From: Mycolicibacterium canariasense
GTDB lineage: Bacteria; Actinomycetota; Actinomycetes; Mycobacteriales; Mycobacteriaceae
Direction: 5' to 3'
DNA length: 64,000 nt
NCBI RefSeq assembly: GCF_002101555.1
Contig: NZ_LQOL01000080.1
Location: 1-64,000 of the forward strand
The position numbers and the translations under genes were made by a program. A model generated the notes under the pieces. It saw only the letters and a program-made list of their open reading frames with translations. It made no database searches and was not told the origin of the DNA. Below, piece by piece: positions 1 through 8,020 of this stretch (positions are counted from its first letter, which is position 1; the number at the start of each line of letters is the position of its first letter).

Positions 1-45
1 GCGAAGGACCCGACGGTGTGCACCAGGGCGGGGATCAGCGCGGCG
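1..45. repeat. 45-bp exact inverted copy of lemA-internal sequence at window edge
   Basis: Bases 1-45 are the exact reverse complement of bases 205-249 inside the following lemA-like gene. The match runs to the first base of the window and stops at base 46, where a normal Shine-Dalgarno region starts. A fold-back of this kind at the extreme end of a sequence is typical of an assembly or library artefact. A genuine inverted repeat with a 159-nt loop is the alternative. Confidence 0.85.
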
Positions 46-61
46 GAGGAGGAGGTGGATC

Positions 62-598
62 ATGGTGAGGTTCTTGCTGATTCTGGTGCTGCTCATCGCG
101 GTGGCGGTGCTGGTCGGATTCGTGGCCGGCTACAACAGGCTGCGCGGCGCCGAGGTGCGGGTGTCGGAGGCGCTGTCCGGGATCGACGTCGAGCTGACCC
201 GGCGCGCCGCGCTGATCCCCGCCCTGGTGCACACCGTCGGGTCCTTCGCCGCCCATGAGAAGGCCGTCCTGGATCGGGTCACCGATGCGCGGGCCGAGTT
301 GACCGCCGCGACCGGCGGGGCATCGGTGACCCAGCGCAGCGCCGCCGAACGCAACCTCGACGATGCCGTCGGCCAGGTACTGGCCCTCGGGCAGAGTTAT
401 CCGCAGCTGAACTCGTCGGACAATTTCCTGGACCTGCAGCGCAACCTCGCCGATACCGAGAACAAGCTGGCCTTTGCCCGGCAGTACTACAACGACGCGG
501 TGGCCACCCTGAACCGGCTGGTGGCGACCATGCCCTGGATGTTCGTCGCACCGCTGGCCGGGGTGACCGAACGGGAGTTCTACCAGGCGCCGCACTAG
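62..598 (+). CDS. LemA family membrane-anchored protein
   Basis: This encodes 178 residues. Residues 3-25 form a hydrophobic N-terminal membrane anchor, followed by a long, mostly helical region containing YNRLRGAEVRVSEALSGID and an RRAALIPALV segment, the usual LemA-family signature. The family is widespread, but its function is not settled. The ATG at 62 has a purine-rich ribosome-binding region (GGAGGAGGTGG) just upstream. The gene lies immediately before fmt. A LemA gene is often followed by a TPM-domain or M48 peptidase gene, and neither is visible here. The 5' flank cannot be judged because the first 45 bases look artefactual. Confidence 0.8.
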   Translation: MVRFLLILVLLIAVAVLVGFVAGYNRLRGAEVRVSEALSGIDVELTRRAALIPALVHTVGSFAAHEKAVLDRVTDARAELTAATGGASVTQRSAAERNLDDAVGQVLALGQSYPQLNSSDNFLDLQRNLADTENKLAFARQYYNDAVATLNRLVATMPWMFVAPLAGVTEREFYQAPH

Positions 599-605
599 CG
601 GGCCC

Positions 606-611
606 TAGACT
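606..611 (+). promoter_or_regulatory. -10 box for leaderless fmt
   Basis: TAGACT lies six bases before the GTG start of fmt. This spacing puts the transcription start on the start codon, as in mycobacterial leaderless mRNAs, and no ribosome-binding site is present between them. Confidence 0.5.
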
Positions 612-617
612 GTCTCG

Positions 618-1544
618 GTGCGTCTCGTCTTTGCCGGTACCCCCGAACCCGCGCTGCCCTCGCTGCGCAAGCTCATCGATTCACCCCGTCATGAGGTGGT
701 CGCGGTGCTGACCCGCCCCGACGCGGCGGTCGGCCGGCGCGGCACCCCGGTGCCCTCGCCGGTGGCCCGGCTGGCCGCCGACCACGGTATCCCGGTGCTC
801 CGGTCGGCAAAGCCCAACAGTGCCGAATTCGTCTCGGAGCTGACCGAATTCGCGCCGGAGGCGTGCGCCGTGGTGGCCTACGGTGCCCTGCTGCGCGACG
901 AGTTGCTCGCGGTACCCACACACGGCTGGATCAACCTGCACTTCTCCCTGCTGCCGGCCTGGCGCGGTGCTGCACCGGTGCAGGCGGCGATCGCGGCGGG
1001 GGACACCGTGACCGGCGCCACCACGTTCCGCATCGAACCGGCCTTGGATTCGGGACCCGTCTACGGGGTGGTGACCGAGACCATCCGCCCCACCGACACG
1101 GCAGGGGATCTGCTTGACCGCCTTGCGGTCTCGGGTGCGGGCCTGCTGGAAGCCACCATGGACGGCATCGCCGACGCGACCCTGGTTCCGGTGCCGCAGC
1201 CCGCCGAGGGGGTCACCATCGCACCCAAGATCACCGTCGAGGACGCCCGGGTGCGCTGGAGCTCGCCCGCCCACGCGGTCGAGCGCCGGATCCGGGCCGT
1301 CACCCCCAACCCCGGGGCCTGGACCACCATCGGCGACACCCGGCTCAAGGTCGGCCCGGTGACCGTGGACGAGGACAAACGGCTGGAGCCCGGCTGCGTC
1401 GAGGTGGGGCGACGTGACGTGTGGGTCGGCAGCGCATCACATGCCTTGCGGCTCGGGTGGATTCAGCCGCCGGGTAAGAAGCCGATGGCCGCTTCCGACT
1501 GGGCACGCGGCGCGCGGCTGGATCAGGGGGTGCGGGCACAGTGA
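618..1544 (+). CDS. fmt: Methionyl-tRNA formyltransferase
   Basis: This 308-residue enzyme transfers a formyl group from 10-formyl-tetrahydrofolate to Met-tRNAfMet to start bacterial translation. The N-terminal Rossmann-like hydrolase/transferase domain opens with RLVFAGTPEPALPSL. It contains the catalytic loop NLHFSLLPAWRGAAPVQ (about residues 105-121), and an OB-fold C-terminal domain follows. The length is typical. The GTG start agrees with the family N-terminus and with a leaderless -10 box. The gene overlaps rsmB by 4 nt (GTGA), so the two are translationally coupled, as in Rv1406-Rv1407. Confidence 0.97.
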   Translation: MRLVFAGTPEPALPSLRKLIDSPRHEVVAVLTRPDAAVGRRGTPVPSPVARLAADHGIPVLRSAKPNSAEFVSELTEFAPEACAVVAYGALLRDELLAVPTHGWINLHFSLLPAWRGAAPVQAAIAAGDTVTGATTFRIEPALDSGPVYGVVTETIRPTDTAGDLLDRLAVSGAGLLEATMDGIADATLVPVPQPAEGVTIAPKITVEDARVRWSSPAHAVERRIRAVTPNPGAWTTIGDTRLKVGPVTVDEDKRLEPGCVEVGRRDVWVGSASHALRLGWIQPPGKKPMAASDWARGARLDQGVRAQ

Positions 1545-2920
1545 GTCGCCACCACAATCCACGCCAGCAGAAAGTACCCCGGCGCAAGCCGTTGGACCCG
1601 GCCCGGCGGGCCGCCTTCGACGTGTTGCGCGCGGTCAGTGAGCGCGACGCGTACGCCAACCTGGCGTTGCCCGCCCTGTTGCGCGAGCGTGGCATCACCG
1701 GACGGGATGCGGCCTTCGCCACCGAGCTCACCTATGGCACCTGCCGGACCCGCGGGCTGCTGGATGCCGTGATCGTCGCCGCGGCCGGCCGGCCGCTGGA
1801 CCGGATCGACCCGGTGCTGCTGGACCTGCTGCGGCTGGGTACGTATCAACTGCTGCGCACCAGGGTCGACCCGCATGCTGCCCTGGACACCACCGTCGAC
1901 CAGGCCGGTATCGAATTCGACACGGCGCGAGCGGGTTTCGTCAATGGGGTGCTGCGCACCATCTCCGAACGCGACGAAGCCTCCTGGGTGGCCGAGCTGG
2001 CGCCCGGCGACGCCGTCGGCAAGGCCGCGTTCGTGCACGCCCATCCACGGTGGGTGGCCCAGGCATTCGTCGATGCGCTGGGCGCCGATGCCGGCGAGCT
2101 GGACGAGCTGCTGGCCAGCGACGACGCCCGCCCTGTCGTGCACCTGGCGGCCCGGCCCGGCGTGCTGACCGCCGCGGAACTGGCCGAGCAGGTGGACGGC
2201 ACCGTGGGCCGGTATTCGCCCTACGCGGTGTACCTGACCGGTGGCGACCCCGGCGAGCTGGCGGCGCTGCGCAAGGGGGCGGCCCAGGTCCAGGACGAGG
2301 GCTCGCAGCTGGTGGCTCGGGCACTGACGCTGGCCCCGGTCGCCGGCGCCGACGGCGGCAACTGGCTGGACCTGTGTTCGGGCCCGGGCGGGAAGACGGC
2401 GCTGATCGCCGCGCTGGCGGGCGACACGGGCGCCCGGGTCACCGCGGTCGAGCCGGCCCCGCACCGCGCCGAGCTGGTGGAGCAGAACACGGCCGGGCTG
2501 GGCGTACCGGTGTTGCGGGTGGACGGCCGCGAACCCGGCCTGGACCCGGGCAGTTTCGACCGGGTGCTGGTCGACGCGCCGTGCACCGGCCTGGGTGCCC
2601 TGCGGCGCCGCCCCGAAGCCCGGTGGCGGCGCCAGCCCGGCGACGTGCCGGCGCTGGGCAAGCTGCAGCGCGAGCTGTTGGCGTCGGCGATCCGGCTGAC
2701 CCGGCCGGGGGGAGTGGTGCTGTACGCGACGTGCTCGCCGCATCTGGCCGAGACGGTGGGTGTGGTGGCCGATGCGCTGCGCCGTCAGCCCGTGCAGGCG
2801 CTGGACACGCGGCCGCTGTTCGAGGGCGTCGACCGCCTGGGCGATGGGCCGTACGTGCAGTTGTGGCCGCACCGGCACGGTACCGATGCGATGTTCGCCG
2901 CGGCACTGCAAGTACGCTGA
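1541..2920 (+). CDS. rsmB: 16S rRNA (cytosine-C5) methyltransferase, RsmB/Fmu family
   Basis: The 459-residue protein has an N-terminal NusB-like RNA-binding domain (about residues 20-150) and a C-terminal SAM-dependent m5C methyltransferase domain. Visible motifs are the SAM-binding LDLCSGPGGKTALIAAL, the motif IV loop VDAPCTGLGALRRRPEARW and the catalytic-cysteine motif YATCSPHLAET. Family members methylate C967 of 16S rRNA (E. coli numbering). The GTG start overlaps the fmt stop codon. The gene is the probable orthologue of Rv1407. Confidence 0.95.
   Translation: MSRHHNPRQQKVPRRKPLDPARRAAFDVLRAVSERDAYANLALPALLRERGITGRDAAFATELTYGTCRTRGLLDAVIVAAAGRPLDRIDPVLLDLLRLGTYQLLRTRVDPHAALDTTVDQAGIEFDTARAGFVNGVLRTISERDEASWVAELAPGDAVGKAAFVHAHPRWVAQAFVDALGADAGELDELLASDDARPVVHLAARPGVLTAAELAEQVDGTVGRYSPYAVYLTGGDPGELAALRKGAAQVQDEGSQLVARALTLAPVAGADGGNWLDLCSGPGGKTALIAALAGDTGARVTAVEPAPHRAELVEQNTAGLGVPVLRVDGREPGLDPGSFDRVLVDAPCTGLGALRRRPEARWRRQPGDVPALGKLQRELLASAIRLTRPGGVVLYATCSPHLAETVGVVADALRRQPVQALDTRPLFEGVDRLGDGPYVQLWPHRHGTDAMFAAALQVR
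2913..2918 (+). promoter_or_regulatory. -10 box for rpe
   Basis: TACGCT overlaps the 3' end of rsmB and lies eight bases before the rpe ATG. No Shine-Dalgarno sequence is present, so rpe may have a leaderless transcript of its own in addition to readthrough from rsmB. Confidence 0.4.
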
Positions 2921-2926
2921 CCACCC

Positions 2927-3634
2927 ATGGCAGGTCAGTCTCCCGTCGATTCGCTCGTCCCGGCCCCACTCATCGCCCCGTCCATTCTTTCCGCCGATTT
3001 CGCCAGGCTCGCCGACGAGGTCGCCGCGGTGCAGGGCGCGGACTGGCTGCACGTCGACGTGATGGACAACCATTTCGTGCCGAACCTGACACTGGGCCTG
3101 CCGGTGGTGGAAAGTCTGCTCAAGGTCACCGATATCCCGATGGACTGCCATCTGATGATCGAGGACCCGGCGCGCTGGGCCCCGCCGTATGCCGAGGCGG
3201 GGGCCTACAACGTCACCATCCACGCCGAGGCCACCGACGACCCGGTCGCGGTGGCCCGTGATATCCGGGCCGCGGGCGCCAAGGCCGGGCTGAGTGTGAA
3301 GCCGGGCACCCCGATCGACCCGTACCTGGAGATCCTGCGGGATTTCGACACCCTGCTGGTGATGTCGGTGGAGCCGGGGTTCGGTGGGCAGAGCTTCATC
3401 CCCGAGGTGCTGGCCAAGGTCGGCATCGTCCGCCGGCTGGTGGACGCCGGAGAGCTGCGGGTCGTGGTGGAGATCGACGGCGGCATCAACGCCGACACCA
3501 TCGAGGCCGCGGCGGAAGCCGGTGTGGACTGTTTCGTGGCCGGCTCGGCCGTCTACAACGCCGACGATCCCGCCGAGGCGGTGCGGCGGTTGCGTGCCCA
3601 GGCGGCGGCGGCATCGGCGCACCTGGCGCGATGA
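2927..3634 (+). CDS. rpe: Ribulose-phosphate 3-epimerase
   Basis: The 235-residue TIM-barrel enzyme interconverts D-ribulose 5-phosphate and D-xylulose 5-phosphate. It begins its fold with IAPSILSADFARLADE and has the metal and catalytic motif LHVDVMDNHFVPNLTLG. Further motifs are MDCHLMIEDP, MSVEPGFGGQSFIPEVL and EIDGGINADTI with the terminal phosphate-binding AGSAVY. All expected catalytic segments are present. It sits between rsmB and ribD and overlaps ribD by 4 nt. Its product feeds ribulose 5-phosphate chemistry, also a precursor for riboflavin. Confidence 0.97.
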   Translation: MAGQSPVDSLVPAPLIAPSILSADFARLADEVAAVQGADWLHVDVMDNHFVPNLTLGLPVVESLLKVTDIPMDCHLMIEDPARWAPPYAEAGAYNVTIHAEATDDPVAVARDIRAAGAKAGLSVKPGTPIDPYLEILRDFDTLLVMSVEPGFGGQSFIPEVLAKVGIVRRLVDAGELRVVVEIDGGINADTIEAAAEAGVDCFVAGSAVYNADDPAEAVRRLRAQAAAASAHLAR

Positions 3635-4638
3635 CGTTCACGGCCGCCATGCGCCAGGCCATCGACGCCTCCGAGCGGGTGAAGGGCACCACGTACCCGA
3701 ATCCGCCTGTGGGTGCGGTCATCCTGGACGCCGGCGGCCAGGTCGTCGGGGTGGGCGGCACCGAGCCGCCGGGCGGCGCGCACGCCGAAGTGGTGGCGCT
3801 GCGGCAAGCGGGGCAGCGGGCCCGCGGCGGCACCGCGGTGGTCACCCTGGAACCGTGCAACCACTACGGGCGCACCCCGCCCTGCGTGGACGGGCTGCTG
3901 GCCGCCGGTGTGACGCGGGTGGTGTACGCGGTCGGCGATCCCAATCCCGCCGCCGCCGGCGGCGCACGGCGGCTCGCCGATGCTGGCGTCGAGGTGGTGG
4001 CCGGCATCGCTGCGACAGAGGTCACAACCGGTCCGCTGCGTGAGTGGTTGTACAAGCAGCGCACCGGCTTGCCTTATGTCACATGGAAGTTCGCCACCAG
4101 CGTGGACGGCCGCAGTGCCGCGGCCGACGGCAGCAGCCAGTGGATCACCAGCGAAGCGGCCCGCCGTGACGTGCACCGGTTCCGGGCGGCCGTCGATGCC
4201 ATCGTGGTGGGGACCGGCACCGTGTACATCGACGATCCGACGCTCACCGCGCGGCTGCCAGACGGCACGCTGGCCGCGAACCAGCCGCTGCGCGTGGTGG
4301 TCGGTGAACGGGAGATCCCGTCGGAAGCCAATGTGCTCAACGATGATTCGAACACCATGGTGATCCGCACCCATGATCCGCGCGAGGTGATGCGGGCGCT
4401 CTCGGACCGGACGGCGGTGCTGGTGGAGGGCGGTCCGACGCTGGCCGGGGCGTTCCTGCGGGCCGGGGTGATCAACCGGATCCTGGCCTATGTGGCGCCG
4501 ATTCTGCTGGGTGGTCCGATCACGGCCGTCGACGATGTCGGCGTGCTCAGCATCGCCGGCGCGCAGCGCTGGCGGTTCGACGGCATCGACACCATCGGGC
4601 CGGATGTGCGGCTGAGCCTGGTGCCCAACGGTTCCTGA
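3631..4638 (+). CDS. ribD: Bifunctional riboflavin deaminase-reductase RibD
   Basis: The 335-residue protein has an N-terminal cytidine-deaminase-type zinc domain, with HAEVVAL near residue 51 and the zinc-binding PCNHYGRTPPC near residue 80. A C-terminal NADPH-dependent reductase domain follows, with TWKFATSVDGRSA and a late LVEGGPTLAGAFL segment. It carries out the second and third steps of the riboflavin pathway. The ATG overlaps the rpe stop (ATGA). It is the Rv1409 (ribG) equivalent. The other rib genes are nearby but separated by lprG-p55 and by the repeat protein. Confidence 0.96.
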   Translation: MTFTAAMRQAIDASERVKGTTYPNPPVGAVILDAGGQVVGVGGTEPPGGAHAEVVALRQAGQRARGGTAVVTLEPCNHYGRTPPCVDGLLAAGVTRVVYAVGDPNPAAAGGARRLADAGVEVVAGIAATEVTTGPLREWLYKQRTGLPYVTWKFATSVDGRSAAADGSSQWITSEAARRDVHRFRAAVDAIVVGTGTVYIDDPTLTARLPDGTLAANQPLRVVVGEREIPSEANVLNDDSNTMVIRTHDPREVMRALSDRTAVLVEGGPTLAGAFLRAGVINRILAYVAPILLGGPITAVDDVGVLSIAGAQRWRFDGIDTIGPDVRLSLVPNGS

Positions 4639-4687
4639 CGCGGGGCCCCGGCAGGCCGCTGCTCCCCACGTTTTTCCGGCACGCCGG

Positions 4688-4693
4688 TACAAT
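4688..4693 (+). promoter_or_regulatory. Strong -10 box after ribD
   Basis: TACAAT is a near-consensus -10 hexamer. It follows a small ribD-distal inverted repeat (CCGGC-AC-GCCGG, 4676-4687) and precedes a 10-bp palindrome, AAAGCGCTTT (4700-4709). It would start a transcript around 4700 that reads the short ORF at 4747-4908, or a small RNA. Confidence 0.5.
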
Positions 4694-4746
4694 TCAAGCA
4701 AAGCGCTTTCGCAGACGAGTTGCGCAGTCAACGACGGTACCGACGA

Positions 4747-4908
4747 ATGGATAAGCGCATGACTCTGTTACACGACTGGCTCGGGATCTCCCCGCTGACC
4801 TCGCAGACCGTGAAGTCCTTGGTGTGGGGTGTGCTGCGCGGTGGCGAACCCGCAGAGCCGCCGCGCCGCAAGCCCAAGGCCATGCGGCGCGGCGTCGAAC
4901 GCTGTTAG
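4747..4908 (+). CDS. Small hypothetical protein downstream of ribD
   Basis: The ORF encodes 53 residues from the ATG at 4747; an alternative ATG at 4759 gives 49. The middle is hydrophobic and aromatic (LLHDWLGISPLT, VKSLVWGVLRGG) and the tail is basic (PRRKPKAMRRGVERC). I recognise no family. Support comes from the near-consensus promoter upstream and from a stop codon that abuts the convergent p55 stop exactly (TAG at 4906-4908, then CTA at 4909-4911). The ribosome-binding site is weak, so a non-coding transcript remains possible. Confidence 0.45.
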   Translation: MDKRMTLLHDWLGISPLTSQTVKSLVWGVLRGGEPAEPPRRKPKAMRRGVERC

Positions 4909-6492
4909 CTACTTCGCGTGCCGCGGCACGTTCGCCACGGGTTCGGCTGCGGCCGCGTCGGTTTCATCGGCGTGCTCACCGCGCCCGCTGACGAACAACG
5001 CGCAGACGGCGCCCACCACGCACACGATCGCGGTGATCAGGAAGATGCTCGCGTACTGCATGGTGTAGGCCTGCCTGGTGGCCTCGGCCAGCCGGGCGCC
5101 CTGGGCGATGAGGATCCCGCCCGGTGTGTCTGATGTCGGTGCCGGCAGGGCGGCCAACCGTTCCTGGAGATACTGGTTGAATTTGTACAGGCCCCACGCG
5201 CTCAGTGCGGCGATCCCGATCAGCATGCCGATCATCCGGGCGACGACCACCGCGGCCGACGCGATGCCATGCTCGGCTGCGGGCACCACCCGCAGGGTGG
5301 CCGAGGTGAGGGGGCCGATCACCAGGCCCAGTCCGATACCGGCCAGTGCCAGGTCGGTGCCGAAGGTCGGCAGCGCGACCACACCCAGATCGTGGTGCGC
5401 CGTAAGCACATTGGTGTCCCAGTGCGATACCAGCCAGTACGCGAAGGCCGCGATCAGCAGACCCACCAGACCCACGATCCGGTCCCCGATGCGGGTGGCC
5501 ACCCAGCCACCGACGAGCGCACCGATGGGCAGCGCGCCCAGGAACCACAGCAGCAGGAACACCGCTTCGTTCTGGCTCTTGCCCAGCACACCCTGGCCGA
5601 ACAGTTCGACGTTGACCAGCGTGACCATCAGGGCGGCGCCGGCGCACAACGAGGCGGCCAGCGCGGCCAGGAACGGGCGGAAGTGCACCCCGGCGGGCTC
5701 GATCAACCGCGTCTTGGCGAACTTCTCCCACACGAAGAACCCGATGGCCACCACCAGTGCCGCGATCAGCACGGGCGGGCCGTAGCTGGGCAACACCTGC
5801 TTGCCGTCGGGTGACTGGTTGTACATGCCCACCACGGCGAGTCCGAGCGCGACGGCCAGCAGCACCCCGCCGACCACGTCGACCTTCTGCGGCTCCTTGT
5901 TGCGATCCCGCGCCGGCAGGCTGACCTGGATCAGCACCATCGCCACGAGCACCAGCGGCACGTTGATCCAGAACACGTCGCGCCAGGTGCTCAGCGCCCA
6001 CACCACGGCCAGGCCATAGAGCGGTCCGAGCACGCTGCCCAGCTCCTGGGCGGCGCCGATCCCGCCCAGCACCGTGGCGCGGTTGCGGGCCGACCAGAGA
6101 TCGGCGGCCAGCGCGAGGGTCACGGGCAGCAGGGCGCCGCTGGCGGTGCCCTGGATGACGCGGCCGATGACCAGCATGGTCAGGTCGGTGGACAGGGCGG
6201 TGACCACCGAACCGACGGCGAAGCCCAGCAGGCTGGCCTGCAGCAGCAGTTTGCGGCCGAATCGGTCCGAGGCCCGGCCCAGCAGCGGCATGGCCGCGAT
6301 ATAGCCGAGCAGATACCCGGTGATGATCGGGGTGACCTGCTGGATCTGGTTGAGCGGGATGCCGATACCGGCCGGCGGGGCCGCCATGATGTCGCGGATC
6401 ACCGCGATGACGACGTAGGTGTCCAGCGCGCCGAGCAGCACGGCAAGCCCACCCGCGCCGATGGCGAGACCGCGATTGGTGCGGGCCGGCAT
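4909..6492 (-). CDS. p55: MFS efflux transporter P55 (Rv1410c type)
   Basis: This is a 527-residue, 14-helix drug:H+ antiporter-2 class MFS permease. It shows the first-helix acidic motif GALDTYVVIAVIRD, the loop motif GRASDRFGRKLLLQ and the antiporter-type motif LGSVLGPLYGLAVV. In M. tuberculosis the homologue works with LprG in moving triacylglycerides and glycolipids to the outer envelope and contributes to intrinsic drug tolerance. It is the second gene of lprG-p55: its ATG overlaps the lprG stop by one base (TGATG), which indicates translational coupling. It is convergent with the small ORF. Confidence 0.93.
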   Translation of the reverse strand: MPARTNRGLAIGAGGLAVLLGALDTYVVIAVIRDIMAAPPAGIGIPLNQIQQVTPIITGYLLGYIAAMPLLGRASDRFGRKLLLQASLLGFAVGSVVTALSTDLTMLVIGRVIQGTASGALLPVTLALAADLWSARNRATVLGGIGAAQELGSVLGPLYGLAVVWALSTWRDVFWINVPLVLVAMVLIQVSLPARDRNKEPQKVDVVGGVLLAVALGLAVVGMYNQSPDGKQVLPSYGPPVLIAALVVAIGFFVWEKFAKTRLIEPAGVHFRPFLAALAASLCAGAALMVTLVNVELFGQGVLGKSQNEAVFLLLWFLGALPIGALVGGWVATRIGDRIVGLVGLLIAAFAYWLVSHWDTNVLTAHHDLGVVALPTFGTDLALAGIGLGLVIGPLTSATLRVVPAAEHGIASAAVVVARMIGMLIGIAALSAWGLYKFNQYLQERLAALPAPTSDTPGGILIAQGARLAEATRQAYTMQYASIFLITAIVCVVGAVCALFVSGRGEHADETDAAAAEPVANVPRHAK

Positions 6493-7223
6493 CAGGCGGC
6501 GGGTTTGTCGACGGTGACGGTCTTACCCCAGTCCGACAGCGTCATCTGAATGTTCTTGCCCTGCTCGACGTCGAATTTCACCTGCTGCAGCTGGTGGTCG
6601 CCGCCCTCGCTGATCCAGGCGGTGCCGGGGATCGGGCCGGTGACCTTGAGCGCCGGGGCGATCTTGTTCATGGCCTCGGCGGGCACGGTCCCGGTGATCT
6701 TGACGGCGTCGACGCCGTTGACCGACTCGCGGCCCTCGGCCTTGGGATCGGTGAAGCTGGTGAGGATGTTGGCCAGCCCGTTCTCCGGGCTCAGGATGGT
6801 GGAGATGTCGTAGATGTCGGCGGCGGGCCCGAAGTTCTCCATCGCACCACCGGCGGTGATGGCTCCGTAGAGGTTGCCGTCGGAGACCACGAACTTCACG
6901 TCGGAGAGCTTCTGGCCGAGGAACATGATGTCGGCCTTACCCTGCGCGGCGACCGCGGGCGTCAACGTCATGTCGCCGGTCAGGACGGTGATCGGGAGAG
7001 CCTTGATATCGCCGGTCGTCGTGAGCACCACATGCGCGCTGGTCTGCTTGCGGGTGGTGTCCGCGGACTGCTTGAGCAGCGTGGCGGCGTCGGGGAGGGG
7101 CGCGTCATCGGTCTTCGACGACGACGAGCACCCGACAAGTCCCAGCGCGGCCAGGAACACGGCCAGGAAGGGAATCAGGAAACGGAAAGAGCTTCGGACT
7201 GCACGGCGTTGGCGCGTCTGCAT
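6492..7223 (-). CDS. lprG: Lipoprotein LprG, glycolipid/triacylglyceride carrier
   Basis: The protein has 243 residues from the ATG at 7223; an in-frame ATG at 7232 would add three. A basic n-region and hydrophobic stretch end in the lipobox LVGC, so Cys32 is the lipidated first residue of the mature protein. The mature part matches the LppX/LprG fold family: FGPAADIYDISTIL, AEGRESVNGVDAVKITGTV and a GDHQLQQVKFD segment near the end. LprG binds triacylated lipids in a large hydrophobic pocket and hands lipoarabinomannan and triacylglycerides to the cell surface with P55. The reading frame stays open far upstream, but that extension lies antisense to ribE and is not the gene. Confidence 0.92.
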   Translation of the reverse strand: MQTRQRRAVRSSFRFLIPFLAVFLAALGLVGCSSSSKTDDAPLPDAATLLKQSADTTRKQTSAHVVLTTTGDIKALPITVLTGDMTLTPAVAAQGKADIMFLGQKLSDVKFVVSDGNLYGAITAGGAMENFGPAADIYDISTILSPENGLANILTSFTDPKAEGRESVNGVDAVKITGTVPAEAMNKIAPALKVTGPIPGTAWISEGGDHQLQQVKFDVEQGKNIQMTLSDWGKTVTVDKPAA

Positions 7224-7283
7224 ATCCAGCATCGTAATGGGTGAGGCTGGGCGGCCCGGTTCTACGCCGGTCGGGGTGCTCAC

Positions 7284-7289
7284 TAGCCT
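7284..7289 (+). promoter_or_regulatory. -10 box for leaderless ribE
   Basis: TAGCCT lies seven bases before the ribE ATG with no Shine-Dalgarno sequence between, so a leaderless start is likely. It sits in the short gap between the divergent lprG and ribE. Confidence 0.5.
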
Positions 7290-7296
7290 GATATCC

Positions 7297-7929
7297 ATGT
7301 TCACCGGAATCGTTGAGGAACTGGGCGAGATCGTCGGAATTGACAAGCTCGATGATTCGGCCCGTCTGGTCATCAAAGGCCCGGTCGTGACGTCCGATGC
7401 GGGCCACGGTGACTCCATCGCGGTCAACGGTGTGTGCCTGACGGTGGTCGACGTGCTGGCCGATGGTGCCTTCACCGCGGATGTGATGGCCGAGACACTG
7501 AACCGGTCGAGCCTGAGCGTCGTCGAGGTGGGCAGCCCGGTCAATCTGGAGCGTGCGGCCGCGGTGAACAGCAGGCTCGGCGGCCATATCGTGCAGGGCC
7601 ACGTCGACGGCACCGGTCGGGTGATCTCGCGGACGCCGTCGGAGCACTGGGAGGTGGTGCGCATCGCGCTGCCCGCCGAGCTGTCCCGGTACGTGGTGGA
7701 GAAGGGCTCGATCACCGTGGACGGCATCTCGCTGACGGTGTCGGGACTGGGGGGTGTTACCGGGGCGAGCGAAGCGACGGGGAGTGACACCGGGGACTGG
7801 TTCGAGGTGTCACTCATCCCGACCACGCTGGCGCTGACCACGCTCGGCCGCGCCGCCGTCGGCACCCCGGTCAACCTCGAGGTCGATGTCATCGCCAAAT
7901 ATGTGGAACGGCTGATGTCGGCTCGGTAG
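7297..7929 (+). CDS. ribE: Riboflavin synthase, alpha subunit type
   Basis: The 210-residue enzyme dismutates two 6,7-dimethyl-8-ribityllumazine molecules to riboflavin. It shows the two tandem lumazine-binding barrels of the family: the start MFTGIVEELGEI, then GDSIAVNGVCLTV with the second-barrel counterpart VEKGSITVDGISLTV, and GGHIVQGHVDGTG between. The ATG at 7297 is fixed by the invariant MFTGIVEE start. Between VSGLG and DWFEVSLIPTT it carries extra residues including GASEATG, encoded by a 21-bp sequence that recurs exactly between gap and pgk. This region is a surface turn in the family, so the enzyme is probably still active. Confidence 0.95.
   Translation: MFTGIVEELGEIVGIDKLDDSARLVIKGPVVTSDAGHGDSIAVNGVCLTVVDVLADGAFTADVMAETLNRSSLSVVEVGSPVNLERAAAVNSRLGGHIVQGHVDGTGRVISRTPSEHWEVVRIALPAELSRYVVEKGSITVDGISLTVSGLGGVTGASEATGSDTGDWFEVSLIPTTLALTTLGRAAVGTPVNLEVDVIAKYVERLMSAR
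7761..7781 (+). repeat. 21-bp repeat, copy inside ribE
   Basis: This 21-bp sequence (core GGGGCGAGCGAAGCGACGGG) is identical to 30467-30487. Here it is in frame inside ribE and encodes part of GASEATG in an apparent insertion. The flanks of the two copies differ on both sides. Confidence 0.8.
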
Positions 7930-7970
7930 CGGCGTTCCATTGCTACTTGTCGGGTTGGTGTCACTTCAGC

Positions 7971-7984
7971 AACAGGAACCTGTT
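7971..7984. repeat. Palindrome AACAGG-AA-CCTGTT downstream of ribE
   Basis: A perfect inverted repeat with 6-bp arms around a 2-bp centre lies 41 bases after the ribE stop. It is too short to act as a strong terminator and could be an operator for the repeat-protein gene downstream. Confidence 0.35.
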
Positions 7985-8020
7985 CTAGACCCAGCCGTCC
8001 AGCCTCCGGAAAGACTCGAC

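Noticed and set aside
1..61. 3' end of an upstream gene
   Set aside because: The first 45 bases are an inverted copy of lemA sequence, so nothing can be inferred about an upstream gene.
7971..7984. SOS box (LexA site)
   Set aside because: The mycobacterial SOS box needs GAAC-N4-GTTC. Here the spacing of GAAC and GTTC is two bases.
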